This document shows positions 17,736-26,830 of a DNA stretch of 50,350 nucleotides, piece by piece. Both the position numbers and the translations under genes were made by a program. Position 1 is the first letter of the stretch. Every line of letters starts with the position of its first letter. The notes below the pieces were generated by a model. The model saw only the letters and a program-made list of their open reading frames with translations, did not search any database and was not told where the DNA came from. Origin of the DNA: Phycisphaerales bacterium (lineage in GTDB: Bacteria > Planctomycetota > Phycisphaerae > Sedimentisphaerales > Anaerobacaceae); contig CP070806.1 in the NCBI GenBank assembly GCA_020343675.1, positions 3,853,510 to 3,903,859 on the forward strand, read 5' to 3'.

Positions 17736-18761
17736 ATGGACAAGCTCGGTGTCGGAATTGTCGGTTGTGGTGCGGTGGCGGAAGAATATGTCAAGGCGTT
17801 TGGACAGGATGAGCGTTGCGAGGTGCGTGCGCTGGTGAGCCGGAATCGCGCCAATGCGGAACGCTATCGCGACCTGTACAGCCTAAACTGTGCGATCCAC
17901 ACCGATGCTTCGGCCATGCTTCGAGCCAGGGATACGAACATTGTCGTGGTCTGCACGCCTCACAATCAGCACGCCAAATATGTGGTCGCGGCGGCCGAGG
18001 CCGGAAAGCATGTCATTATCGAAAAACCCGTCGCTTTGACGTTGCAGGATGTGCGAAGGCAGCAGGAAGCCATCAAGAAGACCGGCGTCAAGACGCTGGT
18101 TGGTTTCGTGCTGCACTGGAATCCGCTGCTGATGACAATCGACCGGCTCATTACAGAAGGTGCCTTCGGACATATCTTCATGGTGGAGGTCGATTATATG
18201 CACCGGATATGGCTGACGACCGGACAGAAATGGTATGCGAGCCGCAAGCGGAGCGGAACGGCAATCCTGACCGGGGGCTGCCACGCGATCGATGCGATGC
18301 GCTGGTTTGCCCGCAGCGAAGCCGAGCAGGTGTGCGCCTATCAGGTTCAAACGGAGAATCCGATAGAGTACCCGGGGACTATATCGGTCAACGTCAGGTT
18401 CGAGAACGGCACCATCGGGCGCAGTACTACGACATTTGATGCGCGGATGCCGTACAGATTCAACATCGGAATCTATGGCACCGAAGGTACGCTTCGTAAT
18501 AACGAGCTTTTTGCTCCGAAGCTGTTTCCCGGACAGACGGACTTTTCGAAGATTCCCTGCATTCTGCCCGACAGCGCCGACGTCGCGCACCATCCCTTTG
18601 AGGGTGAGGTATCGCACTTTCTTGACTGCATCATCGAAGACAGACGGCCATTCCCGGACCTCGACGACGCGGCACATACTCAGGCCGTATGCTTTGCCGC
18701 CGACCTCAGCGCCGAATCGGGCCGAGCCGTAACGATTAGCGAATTGCATAGTGTACTATGA
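17736..18761 (+). CDS. Gfo/Idh/MocA oxidoreductase, cytoplasmic
   Basis: ATG 17736 has GGAG seven bases upstream and begins directly with the Rossmann motif (GVGIVGCGAVAEEY); the longer in-frame extension from 17628 adds no recognisable sequence. The 341-residue protein has the dinucleotide fold, the E-K97-P catalytic-lysine motif and G-G-C-H183-A-I-D186. Unlike most paralogues here it has no leader, so it should act in the cytoplasm with NAD(P). Family members oxidise hydroxyl groups of sugars and cyclitols. Its last four bases overlap the start of the URO-D-like gene, so the two are probably translated together. Confidence 0.9.
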   Translation: MDKLGVGIVGCGAVAEEYVKAFGQDERCEVRALVSRNRANAERYRDLYSLNCAIHTDASAMLRARDTNIVVVCTPHNQHAKYVVAAAEAGKHVIIEKPVALTLQDVRRQQEAIKKTGVKTLVGFVLHWNPLLMTIDRLITEGAFGHIFMVEVDYMHRIWLTTGQKWYASRKRSGTAILTGGCHAIDAMRWFARSEAEQVCAYQVQTENPIEYPGTISVNVRFENGTIGRSTTTFDARMPYRFNIGIYGTEGTLRNNELFAPKLFPGQTDFSKIPCILPDSADVAHHPFEGEVSHFLDCIIEDRRPFPDLDDAAHTQAVCFAADLSAESGRAVTISELHSVL

Positions 18762-19834
18762 GCCAAATTAGCATCTCCGGAACGCTTTCGAAGGGATGGA
18801 TGGCAAAAGCGCTGGGTCTGGCGTTCGACCGAGACTACTACTTTGACCCAGACAGGCGCTATGTTATCGACTGCCGCTGCAACGAATATGCAGCCGAGCA
18901 CTTTACCGGCATGCGTCTTTTCTATTCGGAATCCAACCTGGGACAGTTCCACCATTGGGACAAGAGCCAGGTTCAGATCGGAGGGATTCAGCCGAACCTG
19001 ATTCTGGGAATGTGCCTTGGCGCGGATTTTGTGCCTCAAGATGATCTGGATGCTGATATCACGCCGGGTTGTCTTGCGGGCAGGGCCCCCGGCGACCTGC
19101 CCGAACCTGAAAGTCTGCTCGGCAACGAGATGATCAAGCGCTTCGACGAACAGATTCGCCGGGTGCAAGGAGATTCTCGCAGATCGCTTCGCCCGATCCC
19201 GCCGTTCTTCTGGGACGCGTCGGGCCGGGCCGCCATACACGGAGTCCTGACCACTGCCCAGAAATTTCTCGGCGAGACAATCCTGCTGGACATGATGGCT
19301 GAACCACGGCGAAGCGCGGAACTGATGGGCTGGATCGGCGAGGCTTATATTGTTCTGGTTCGCCACTTCTCACAAGCTGCCGATCTTCCTGTCACCGGCA
19401 TCCACGTGGGCGAGTGTTCGAGCTGCATGGTCAGTCCGCAGCTCATCGAAACGTTCGTCATGCCGGCAACCTCCAAGATTGGCGAGCAGCTCGGCCCCAT
19501 TCGCTTTCATTCCTGTGGACCCAGCACGCGCCATCTGCAAGCCATTTCCAAAATAAAGAACCTCTGTTCACTCGATTTGGGGGGCGACACATCCGTCAAA
19601 AGAGCGAGGGAGTTGCTCGGCAACGAAATGCTCATCAGCGCTTCTCCGCTGCCACAGGATTTGTCTGCCACGAGCACGGAACCGATACTGCGCTGGGCCG
19701 AACAACTTGTTGGAGAGAACGCCGGCGGTAATATGGAGTTCGTATATCACGTTGAAGCCGATTACAATATGGATACGATTTGCGCTCTGACGGATTTCGT
19801 CAAAAGGCTGCCGGACTCAGGCCAAACGTGTTGA
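18758..19834 (+). CDS. Uroporphyrinogen decarboxylase-like / corrinoid methyltransferase-like protein
   Basis: A 358-residue protein without leader. The second half has the URO-D-fold features G-E-C220-S-S-C223 and R-F-H251-S-C253-G; the H-x-C pair is the start of the zinc site used by MtaA/CmuA-type methyltransferases. True HemE proteins have a different N-terminus and do not have this Cys-rich site. It may demethylate a methoxylated or methylated substrate, or be one of the uncharacterised URO-D-like enzymes often found near sugar genes in planctomycetes. No corrinoid protein gene is adjacent. The overlap with the upstream oxidoreductase (ATGA) suggests the same pathway. Confidence 0.75.
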   Translation: MSQISISGTLSKGWMAKALGLAFDRDYYFDPDRRYVIDCRCNEYAAEHFTGMRLFYSESNLGQFHHWDKSQVQIGGIQPNLILGMCLGADFVPQDDLDADITPGCLAGRAPGDLPEPESLLGNEMIKRFDEQIRRVQGDSRRSLRPIPPFFWDASGRAAIHGVLTTAQKFLGETILLDMMAEPRRSAELMGWIGEAYIVLVRHFSQAADLPVTGIHVGECSSCMVSPQLIETFVMPATSKIGEQLGPIRFHSCGPSTRHLQAISKIKNLCSLDLGGDTSVKRARELLGNEMLISASPLPQDLSATSTEPILRWAEQLVGENAGGNMEFVYHVEADYNMDTICALTDFVKRLPDSGQTC

Positions 19835-19871
19835 TGCAGTTGAATCAGATTGTTTGGACAATTCTCCCTTA

Positions 19872-21341
19872 TCAGATCTCATTGGCCGCCGGCACGACGA
19901 ATGGCTTGCGGTAGTCTCGCGTCAACATCGTGTTGGCTGCGGGGCTGTCGATGAATCGCTCGTTGTCCGAGTCGATCGTGAGCCAGGGGCCGAGGGTCAA
20001 TGGCGTCTTCTCGATATCCACGCCGTTGTCGGCCAGGTGTTCGCGTATCTCCTGGAACGTCTCCGCGACGTTCTCATTCACTTTGAGGGCTTCCAGCGCC
20101 CGCTGAATCTGCCTGGGCGAGGCTGGTTCACCCAGGCGCTGCGAGATGTTGGCCACGTTGACGACGGCGGTCGAGATGTGCCCCTGCTCAACCTCGGCGT
20201 TCAGGTCCTCGCGCTTGCGGCTGCGCACCGCCTTGATGAAGTTGTCAAAATGGTCCTCGTTGGGCCCCGAGAGCTTCTGGACCAGCTTTCCGTCGGGGTC
20301 ATAGTGCGATGTCCCGGAGGAGCCGCCGCTCAGATAGCCTTCGGTGCCGACGATCAGCGTCGAGCCCCGCTTCGGGCGGGTGGTCTTGAGGTTCCGGACT
20401 TCCTGGACGACGGTCATCGGCCCAAAATCGTGAATGGTAACCTGCACGCTGGGAGTCTCGGCGCAGTCGTCCAGACCCACGCGCCCGCCGTAGCTGAGTA
20501 CGCCTCGACCGAGCCCCTTGAGGTCCACGACCATGCGCATCGCATCGACCGGGTGGACACTGTTGTTGGCGAGCTCCCCGCCGCCCCAGTCCCAGAACCA
20601 GTGCCAGTCGTAGTGGAAGCTCTTGCGCCGGATCGGCAGCTCCATCGGTGCCGGGCCGGACCAGAGGTTGTAGTCCACGCTCGGCGGCGGCCCGTACTGG
20701 CCCGCCGGACCGATTGAGCTGCGCGACCGATAGGTGCAAACGTGGGCCAACTTGATCTGGCCGAGTTTGCCTTCGCGTATGTATTGGGCGGCCGCATGGT
20801 TGGAACCGCTGGAGCGGTACTGCGTGCCGCCCTGGCAGATCCGGTTGTACTTGCGTGCGGCCTGGACCATCCGCCGGCCCTCGCTGATGTTGTGACTCAG
20901 GGGCTTTTCCACGTAAACATCTTTGCCCGCCTGCATTGCCCAGATAGCCGCCAGGGAGTGCCAATGGTTCGGCGTCGCGATCGAGACGATGTCCACCGAC
21001 TTGTCGTCGAAGATCCGGCGCATGTCCTGGACGAACCTGGGCTTGCTCTCGAACCGCCCGGCGACTCGCTCGCCGATCGGGCTATCCGCATCGCAGATGT
21101 AGCTGAGGAAGCAATCGTCGCGGGAATTGAAGGCCTTGGCGTGATCGCCGCCCCGACTCCGCACACCGAGCACGGCCACGCTCAGCCGCTCGTTGGGGCT
21201 CTTGCTCTGTCCGGCTCGATCCGCAGCAGCCAGCACGCGGGATGGCCCGGCGGATGCAGCCGCCGCGGTCAAGAGGGTCTCCTTTAGGAACAAACGACGA
21301 CTGAGACGTTTGGCCATCTGAGATTTCCCATGAGTCTTCAT
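19872..21341 (-). CDS. Gfo/Idh/MocA oxidoreductase, exported
   Basis: The start is ATG 21341, with AGGAGC seven bases upstream; an in-frame ATG at 21359 has none. The 489-residue protein has an arginine-containing leader (KRLSRRLFLKETLL) ending near A-L-A-A-A. The dinucleotide fold is diverged (AVLGVRSRGGDH), followed by TPNHWH and V-E-K146-P. A WDWGGGELANN segment is typical of the planctomycete/Bacteroidota exported branch, whose studied members oxidise glycosides at C3 with tightly bound cofactor. It lies 89 bases downstream of another exported oxidoreductase, with a hairpin between them. Confidence 0.9.
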   Translation of the reverse strand: MKTHGKSQMAKRLSRRLFLKETLLTAAAASAGPSRVLAAADRAGQSKSPNERLSVAVLGVRSRGGDHAKAFNSRDDCFLSYICDADSPIGERVAGRFESKPRFVQDMRRIFDDKSVDIVSIATPNHWHSLAAIWAMQAGKDVYVEKPLSHNISEGRRMVQAARKYNRICQGGTQYRSSGSNHAAAQYIREGKLGQIKLAHVCTYRSRSSIGPAGQYGPPPSVDYNLWSGPAPMELPIRRKSFHYDWHWFWDWGGGELANNSVHPVDAMRMVVDLKGLGRGVLSYGGRVGLDDCAETPSVQVTIHDFGPMTVVQEVRNLKTTRPKRGSTLIVGTEGYLSGGSSGTSHYDPDGKLVQKLSGPNEDHFDNFIKAVRSRKREDLNAEVEQGHISTAVVNVANISQRLGEPASPRQIQRALEALKVNENVAETFQEIREHLADNGVDIEKTPLTLGPWLTIDSDNERFIDSPAANTMLTRDYRKPFVVPAANEI

Positions 21342-21382
21342 AAACAGTGCTCCTAACATAGTGTACTACGGCATTCCACTTG

Positions 21383-21398
21383 CCCACAGACTTGTGGG
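21383..21398. other. 6-bp hairpin between two oxidoreductase genes
   Basis: CCCACA (21383-21388) pairs with TGTGGG (21393-21398) around GACT. No T-run follows on either strand, so this may be an attenuator or mRNA-stability element rather than a terminator. Confidence 0.35.
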
Positions 21399-21430
21399 TA
21401 TTCGGATTAATACCAAGCCGGCCTGCGCCA

Positions 21431-22747
21431 TCAAACAAATTCGGTAACACCCGGCACAGCCACTTGCGCCTCGGGCGGTTGGGAGTCCCAGGTGTACCCT
21501 GACGGCGAAAGGTCTTGCCTGGAGTCAAGGGCCTGCTCCCAGGTAAGACTCTGTCCGGTGTACGCGCTCATCCGGGTCATGATTGCCATCAACGTGCTCT
21601 TGGCCATATAGTCGCCGTTGTTAATCACCTTTCCGGCCCGCAGCGCAGCAAGAAACGCATCCTGTTCCAGTTGATGGCTGTTGACCCGTTGCCGGCGCGG
21701 AGCCTTCCAGGGATTCGCGCCGGTAATCGTGCCTGCATTCAGGTCGATGACTCCCTTGGTGCCCATCACAATAGCCTGTGACTCGCTGGTGCAGCCGCGC
21801 TGGTGACGCGTCGTCGTGAACACGCGCACGCCCTGAGGATACTCGAACACCGAGCTGAAATGGTCATAGATGTGGCCGTGGTCCGGGCCCGTGCGCGATT
21901 GGCGCCCACCCGTGCTGTAGCAGCGGGCCGGGTACCGGTCGCTCATGATCCAGGCCATGCGGTCGATCTGGTGCACGAATTGCTCGACGTTAAAGTCGCC
22001 GGACAGCCAGGTGAAGTAGTACCAGTTGCGCATCTGGTACTCCATGTCGGTCATTCCTGGCTCGCGCGGACGGACCCAAACACCGCCGCCATACCGGGCC
22101 GCGTGCAGGGCGACAATCTCGCCAACGGCGCCGTCCTGGGTGCGACGGACGATTTCCTGCAGTGCGGGTGAGTACCGGCCGTTGAGCCCCGAGACGATGA
22201 ACAGGTCTTTCCGTTTGGCCAACTCTGTGGTTTCGAGCACGGAGCGGACTCCCGGTGCGTCAACAGCTACGGGTTTTTCGGCAAAGACGTGCTTCCCCGC
22301 TTCGATGCAGGCCCTCAGGTGCATGGGACGGAAATGCGGCGGCGTTGCCAGCAGAACCACGTCCACGTCGGAAGCGATGACGTGCTTGTAGCCGTCGAAT
22401 CCGGTGAATTGGTGATCTGAGTCCACGAGCACGCGATCTGCGATGTCCTTCTGCTGCTTCATGCTCTTGAGGCTCACTTGGAGCCGATCGGCAAAAGCAT
22501 CGCTTATGGCGACAAGTCTTGTCCCGCGATCGGCGTTGAGTACCTGTGTAGCCGCACCGGTGCCGCGACCGCCGCAACCCACCAAGCCCACGCGGATCAC
22601 ACCGCTGCCTGTTAAGTGCGCGCTGTGCGCAATGGACAGTCCCGTGACGAGGCCGCCCGCCACTGCGGTCGTGGACTGCTTCAAGAACGCGCGACGGGAT
22701 GTGCAGACCGTTCCTTTTTGACTATCTGCCATGGCTGAGTTCTTCAT
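21431..22747 (-). CDS. Gfo/Idh/MocA oxidoreductase, exported
   Basis: A 438-residue protein with a twin-arginine leader (CTSRRAFLKQSTTAVAGG). The Rossmann motif is VGLVGCGGRGTG, followed by ATPPHFR and A-E-K158-P. The C-terminal GYTWDSQPP element belongs to a distinct planctomycete subfamily. It probably oxidises a sugar hydroxyl in the periplasm. The start has GGGAGG six bases upstream and a candidate promoter at 22806-22833. The exported oxidoreductase gene that follows at 19872-21341 is probably in the same transcript. Confidence 0.9.
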   Translation of the reverse strand: MKNSAMADSQKGTVCTSRRAFLKQSTTAVAGGLVTGLSIAHSAHLTGSGVIRVGLVGCGGRGTGAATQVLNADRGTRLVAISDAFADRLQVSLKSMKQQKDIADRVLVDSDHQFTGFDGYKHVIASDVDVVLLATPPHFRPMHLRACIEAGKHVFAEKPVAVDAPGVRSVLETTELAKRKDLFIVSGLNGRYSPALQEIVRRTQDGAVGEIVALHAARYGGGVWVRPREPGMTDMEYQMRNWYYFTWLSGDFNVEQFVHQIDRMAWIMSDRYPARCYSTGGRQSRTGPDHGHIYDHFSSVFEYPQGVRVFTTTRHQRGCTSESQAIVMGTKGVIDLNAGTITGANPWKAPRRQRVNSHQLEQDAFLAALRAGKVINNGDYMAKSTLMAIMTRMSAYTGQSLTWEQALDSRQDLSPSGYTWDSQPPEAQVAVPGVTEFV

Positions 22748-22805
22748 GATTTACCTCCCTTTTTGCCTTGCTTGTTTCGAGACAAATTTCTCACAGTATC
22801 TATAC

Positions 22806-22833
22806 ATAATAGTCGCAATCCGCAAAATCTCAA
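22806..22833 (-). promoter_or_regulatory. Candidate sigma-70-like promoter for the 22747 oxidoreductase gene
   Basis: On the minus strand TTGAGA (22833-22828) is followed after 16 bases by TATTAT (22811-22806), about 58 bases upstream of the start codon. It lies in the 228-base gap between this gene and the GNAT gene. Confidence 0.45.
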
Positions 22834-22975
22834 AGCCTTTTCGCAATGTCAATAGCAGAAGGTGCCCGGCCCACGGAACAGGTTATTCGCAGCGAGAAAT
22901 GGCCTGCCAGAAGATATCGGCACACCCACCCAGCGAGCTTACAGCCAGAGAATCCCTGCCCGGCGGGCCCGACTG

Positions 22976-23533
22976 TTACAGGTGAAGTGGACACTTGATT
23001 TGCCTCTGTAGCCTCGTCCAGATTTGCCTGTCCGCTTCGGAGTCAATCACGGGGGTGAATCCGAATTTCGCATAGAGGTTGATGGCCGGTAGGCGGACGG
23101 TCTGGGTGGTCAGATAGACCCTGCTGTGCCCAAGGCTTCTGAGTCTGTTGCAGACAGTGGCCAGAAGTGGCTTGGCCAGGCCTTTGCCTTGTTCTTCAGG
23201 CCGTATTGCTATCCAGTGAATTCTGCCCAAGGGCCGGCCAGCAAGATGGCCGAACCACGCCGATGCGGTTCCGATTGTCTTGCTCGTGCCGTCATTGAGA
23301 AAACATTGGCGCTTGGAAAGTGTCTCGACGTCGCTTCCAAATTCTTTCTTAAAGAGGTCAGCATTCACTTTGGCATAGACGTCGGCCCGTGATTGAATTT
23401 CGAGCCACAGCTTCTCGTCCCCCGGCTGATACCATCGGATCGAATACCCGGGGCCAAATGTGTGATCCGGGATATCATCGAGATTCTCTCGGATCATTGT
23501 GACCGATTCCAGTGCGATTTCGTTCCTGCTCAT
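22976..23533 (-). CDS. GNAT family N-acetyltransferase
   Basis: A 185-residue protein, normal length for a single GNAT domain. Motif A is visible as I-A-I-R-P-E-E-Q-G-K-G-L, the acetyl-CoA pyrophosphate-binding loop. It is followed by VYLTTQTVRLPAINLYAKFGF, the usual strand-helix that ends the fold. It transfers an acyl group from CoA to an amine or hydroxyl; the acceptor cannot be predicted. There is no leader, so it is cytoplasmic. It is divergent from the esterase gene at 23832, and a 9-bp hairpin lies between them. It appears functionally unrelated to the flanking glycan genes. Confidence 0.85.
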   Translation of the reverse strand: MSRNEIALESVTMIRENLDDIPDHTFGPGYSIRWYQPGDEKLWLEIQSRADVYAKVNADLFKKEFGSDVETLSKRQCFLNDGTSKTIGTASAWFGHLAGRPLGRIHWIAIRPEEQGKGLAKPLLATVCNRLRSLGHSRVYLTTQTVRLPAINLYAKFGFTPVIDSEADRQIWTRLQRQIKCPLHL

Positions 23534-23570
23534 TTCCTTCTTACTCGCCCCTCAATTCACATCGCCTCAG

Positions 23571-23598
23571 GAGGGCTGCACAACGCCTTGCGGCCCTC
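23571..23598. other. 9-bp inverted repeat in divergent intergenic region
   Basis: GAGGGCTGC (23571-23579) pairs with GCGGCCCTC (23590-23598), with one G-U pair and a ten-base loop. The 298-base gap 23534-23831 otherwise shows no gene. The hairpin could be part of a leader or an operator for either divergent gene. Confidence 0.35.
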
Positions 23599-23831
23599 TG
23601 ATGGAAATACAACGTTACCGCATAGAGCCGGTCAAGCGTACAAAGGGCTTGAATGTCTGCGGCGACGACTGTATTCTATTCGCAATGAAGCTCAGAGGCA
23701 ACGTGTCGGCCTGGTCGAGCATGGAGCAAGACAGTGCACGATGGAAGATGAGGGTCGGATGGAGTTCTTACGAGTCAGCAAGGCAGAAGCCCCTGAGGCC
23801 AGGCCCTGGGCATTTTTGAAAGGACAACCCT

Positions 23832-25373
23832 ATGAACGGAACAATCAAGAGGACGCTCCGCATGGTGATGCGAGTCTGTCCGTGTTCTTTGGCGGCGATT
23901 ATTCTATTGCTTAACGGCGCGGCGTTCGCATCATCGACGGGGCCTGCAGTCAAGACGATGACGTACAAGACCGTCGGTGACAAAGAGCTGAAGATTCATG
24001 TCCATTACCCGTCCGGCTGGAAGGCGTCCGACAGGCGTCCCGCCATCATTTTCTTCTTTGGAGGCGGCTGGACCGGCGGGCGGGTCGAGCAATTTCGGCC
24101 CCAGGCTGAGTATCTCGCCGGTCGTGGACTTCTCGCGGCCCGCGCCGACTATCGCGTCAAGAGTCGCGACGGCGTCACACCCGACAAGTGCGTTGAGGAC
24201 GCCCGCAGCGCTGTGCGCTGGATGCGGCAAAACGCCGAGCAGTTGGGCGTCGATCCGCAGAAATTGATTGCGTCGGGTGGCTCGGCCGGCGGTCACTTGG
24301 CCGCGTGCATGATGATCCCCAAGAGCGTCGAGGCCGACGCCGACGACTTATCGATCTCGACGATCCCGCAGGCGATGGTGTTGTTCAATCCGGTGCTGAG
24401 CTTCGAGAACGATCAGTTGCTCGAACGCCTTAAAGGCGACGAACAGCTCGCCCGAAGGATTTCTCCGACACGATATCTGGACAAGAACGCCCCGCCTGCG
24501 TTGATTCTGTTCGGCACGAACGACCGGCTAAAGATCTTCGGCGACGAATACTGGAAAAAGGCCGAAGCCCTCGGCGTCCGAGCGGACAAATATCTTGCCG
24601 AAGGCCAGGGGCACGGCTTCTTCAACCGCTCACCGTGGACCGAACGAACGCTGATCGCCGTGGACAGGTTTCTCGCGTCCCTTGGATTCCTGAAGGGCGA
24701 GCCGACCGTCACGGTGCCGGAAGTCACCGGCGGACGCGCAAGAACCAGTTCTGTTCGTGACAAAACTCATCCCAATACCCGGAATTGGCCTGGTCTGTTT
24801 GCATCGGATCTGTCGAACGCGGTATTCCCCGAAGGAATCTGGACTTTAGAGGACCGTGTCCTGACCGCCAGCGAGGACCAGGCGATCTGGACCAAAAAGG
24901 ATTACGACAATTTCGTTCTGGACCTGGAGTTCAAAACGGCCTCTGGCACAAATAGCGGCGTCGTCGTTTACTGCACGGACATGAAGAACTGGATTCCCAA
25001 TTCGGTCGAGATACAGATTGCCGACGACTTTGCCGAGCAGTGGGCCAAGTCGCCCAAAACATGGCAGTGCGGCGCGATCTTCGGCCATCTGGCACCAGCC
25101 AAAAGCATGGTCAAGAAGCCCGGCCGGTGGAACCGTCTGACCATAAAGTGCGTGGGCGAAAAGATCGACGTGGCGCTGAACGACGAACACGTCACGTCGA
25201 TGGATATGCGCCTGTGGACGTCCGCCAAGACCAATCCCGACGGTTCGGAGATTCCGTCATGGCTGAACAAGCCTCTGGCCGAACACCCAACCAAAGGAAG
25301 GATCGGTTTGCAGGGCAAGCACGCCGGGGCCCCAATCTGGTTCCGCAACATCAAGATCAAGGAGCTAAAGTGA
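23832..25373 (+). CDS. Secreted alpha/beta hydrolase (esterase) fused to DUF1080 domain
   Basis: A 513-residue protein with a hydrophobic leader (CSLAAIILLLNGAAFA). The first domain (~40-290) is a carbohydrate-esterase/BD-FAE-like hydrolase, with oxyanion loop F-G-G-G-W, nucleophile S151 in G-G-S-A-G-G, D231 and H261. The second domain (~318-512) is DUF1080, the 3-keto-glycoside hydrolase/concanavalin-like family (VVVYCTDMKNWIPNSVEIQI). The fusion suggests deacylation plus cleavage of an acylated, oxidised glycoside, or a binding role for the second domain. An AAAGGA-like site precedes ATG 23832. A sulfatase gene follows after 59 bases. Confidence 0.87.
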   Translation: MNGTIKRTLRMVMRVCPCSLAAIILLLNGAAFASSTGPAVKTMTYKTVGDKELKIHVHYPSGWKASDRRPAIIFFFGGGWTGGRVEQFRPQAEYLAGRGLLAARADYRVKSRDGVTPDKCVEDARSAVRWMRQNAEQLGVDPQKLIASGGSAGGHLAACMMIPKSVEADADDLSISTIPQAMVLFNPVLSFENDQLLERLKGDEQLARRISPTRYLDKNAPPALILFGTNDRLKIFGDEYWKKAEALGVRADKYLAEGQGHGFFNRSPWTERTLIAVDRFLASLGFLKGEPTVTVPEVTGGRARTSSVRDKTHPNTRNWPGLFASDLSNAVFPEGIWTLEDRVLTASEDQAIWTKKDYDNFVLDLEFKTASGTNSGVVVYCTDMKNWIPNSVEIQIADDFAEQWAKSPKTWQCGAIFGHLAPAKSMVKKPGRWNRLTIKCVGEKIDVALNDEHVTSMDMRLWTSAKTNPDGSEIPSWLNKPLAEHPTKGRIGLQGKHAGAPIWFRNIKIKELK

Positions 25374-25432
25374 ATGCGTGCCGAGCGTCTATTTCGCAGG
25401 AGCCTCCGTACATTCCCGAAAGGAGATTTGCC

Positions 25433-26830
25433 GTGAAGACAGAACAGACCCGCCGAGATTTTCTGAGGGCCGCCGCTTTGTCGGCGGCGACGATAGGATG
25501 GCCGGGAATTTGCAGAGGCCGGCAACGTGAGAGACTTCCGAATTTTGTGATTATCTTCCTTGACGATTCGGGGTGGGCGGATTTCCACCCGTTCGCTAAT
25601 CCTTCTTACCGGACGCCCAATGTCGAGCAGCTCGCCGGAGAGGGCTGCCGCTTCCATCAGTTCTACGTACCGCAAGCGGTTTGTTCGGCCTCGCGATCAG
25701 CGCTGCTGTCCGGCTGCTACCCGGGCAGGACCAAGGTCTTCGGCGCCCACGGTCCGAACGCCCGGGGACTCGATCCGAAGTATGCCACAATCGGGCAGGT
25801 TCTGAAGGCACGCGGCTACACCACGGCGGTGTTCGGCAAGTGGCACATCGGCGACCAACCCGACACCCGGCCGCTGGCGCGCGGTTTCGACGAGTCGTGC
25901 GGGCTGATGTACTCCAACGACATGTGGGAGTTCCACCCGGAGAACCCGACACGCTGGGGTAAGTACCCGCTTCAGTTCTGGGACAACGGCAGGGTCACCA
26001 TCGATCGCGTGACCAAAGAACACCAGCCGATGCTCACGACCTGGTACACAGAGCACGCTGTCGATTTCATCAGCCGGAACAAAGACAAGCCGTTCTTCCT
26101 CTACGTCCCGCATTCAATGCCGCACGTGCCGCTGTTTTGCAGCGAGAAGTTCAAAGGCAAATCCGGCACGGGCCTCTATGGCGACGTGATGATGGAGATC
26201 GACTTCTCGGTCGGCGAGATTACCAAGGCGCTGAGGGCCAATGGCCTTGAGGACAATACGCTGGTACTCTTTACCTCGGACAACGGGCCCTGGATTTCCT
26301 ACGGCAACCACGCCGGTAAGACGCCTTACCGCGAGGCCAAGGGAACCGGCTTCGACGGCGGCACTCGCAGCGCATGCATTATGAAGTTCCCGGGAAGAAT
26401 CAAGCCGGGCACGATCTCACAGCGGGCCTTCTGCACGCTCGATGTCCTTCCGACGCTGGCTCATTTGGCGGGCGCGGAGCTGCCGGAGAACCCGATTGAT
26501 GGCAGGAACGTCTGGGACCTGATTGTCGGCAAGCCCGGCGCGAAGAACCCGCACGCATATTATCCCTTCTCCACGGGCAGGAATTTCGAGGGTGTCATTA
26601 GCGGCGACGGGCGCTGGAAGCTGCACCTTCCGCACGGCTACCGAACGCTCGTCGAGGCCGGCAAAGACGGCATGCCGGGTACGTATAGACAGGACAAAAT
26701 CGGCCTGTCGCTGTTTGATATGCAAAACGATCCGTACGAAACCACGAACGTGCTTGAGAAGTATCCGGATGTCACCAAACGCCTGGCAGCATACGCCGAA
26801 CAGCACAGGCAGAGATTCTACGCGCAGTAA
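25433..26830 (+). CDS. Sulfatase (formylglycine type), Tat leader, GTG start
   Basis: The start is GTG 25433, with AAAGGAG seven bases upstream. The same frame is open back to 25040, but that part overlaps the preceding gene and lacks family sequence. The 465-residue protein has a Tat leader (TRRDFLRAAALSAAT), metal aspartates D44-D45 (FLDDSGW) and the motif C84-S-A86-S-R88, which fits C-x-P/A-x-R. GKWHIG and TSDNGP are also present. It should hydrolyse sulfate esters in the periplasm. It follows the esterase-DUF1080 gene and probably shares its transcript, suggesting a substrate carrying both acyl and sulfate groups. Confidence 0.92.
   Translation: MKTEQTRRDFLRAAALSAATIGWPGICRGRQRERLPNFVIIFLDDSGWADFHPFANPSYRTPNVEQLAGEGCRFHQFYVPQAVCSASRSALLSGCYPGRTKVFGAHGPNARGLDPKYATIGQVLKARGYTTAVFGKWHIGDQPDTRPLARGFDESCGLMYSNDMWEFHPENPTRWGKYPLQFWDNGRVTIDRVTKEHQPMLTTWYTEHAVDFISRNKDKPFFLYVPHSMPHVPLFCSEKFKGKSGTGLYGDVMMEIDFSVGEITKALRANGLEDNTLVLFTSDNGPWISYGNHAGKTPYREAKGTGFDGGTRSACIMKFPGRIKPGTISQRAFCTLDVLPTLAHLAGAELPENPIDGRNVWDLIVGKPGAKNPHAYYPFSTGRNFEGVISGDGRWKLHLPHGYRTLVEAGKDGMPGTYRQDKIGLSLFDMQNDPYETTNVLEKYPDVTKRLAAYAEQHRQRFYAQ

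Noticed and set aside
25040-25432. N-terminal extension of the sulfatase at 25433
   Set aside because: It overlaps the esterase-DUF1080 gene; the GTG at 25433 has a strong ribosome site and starts the Tat leader.
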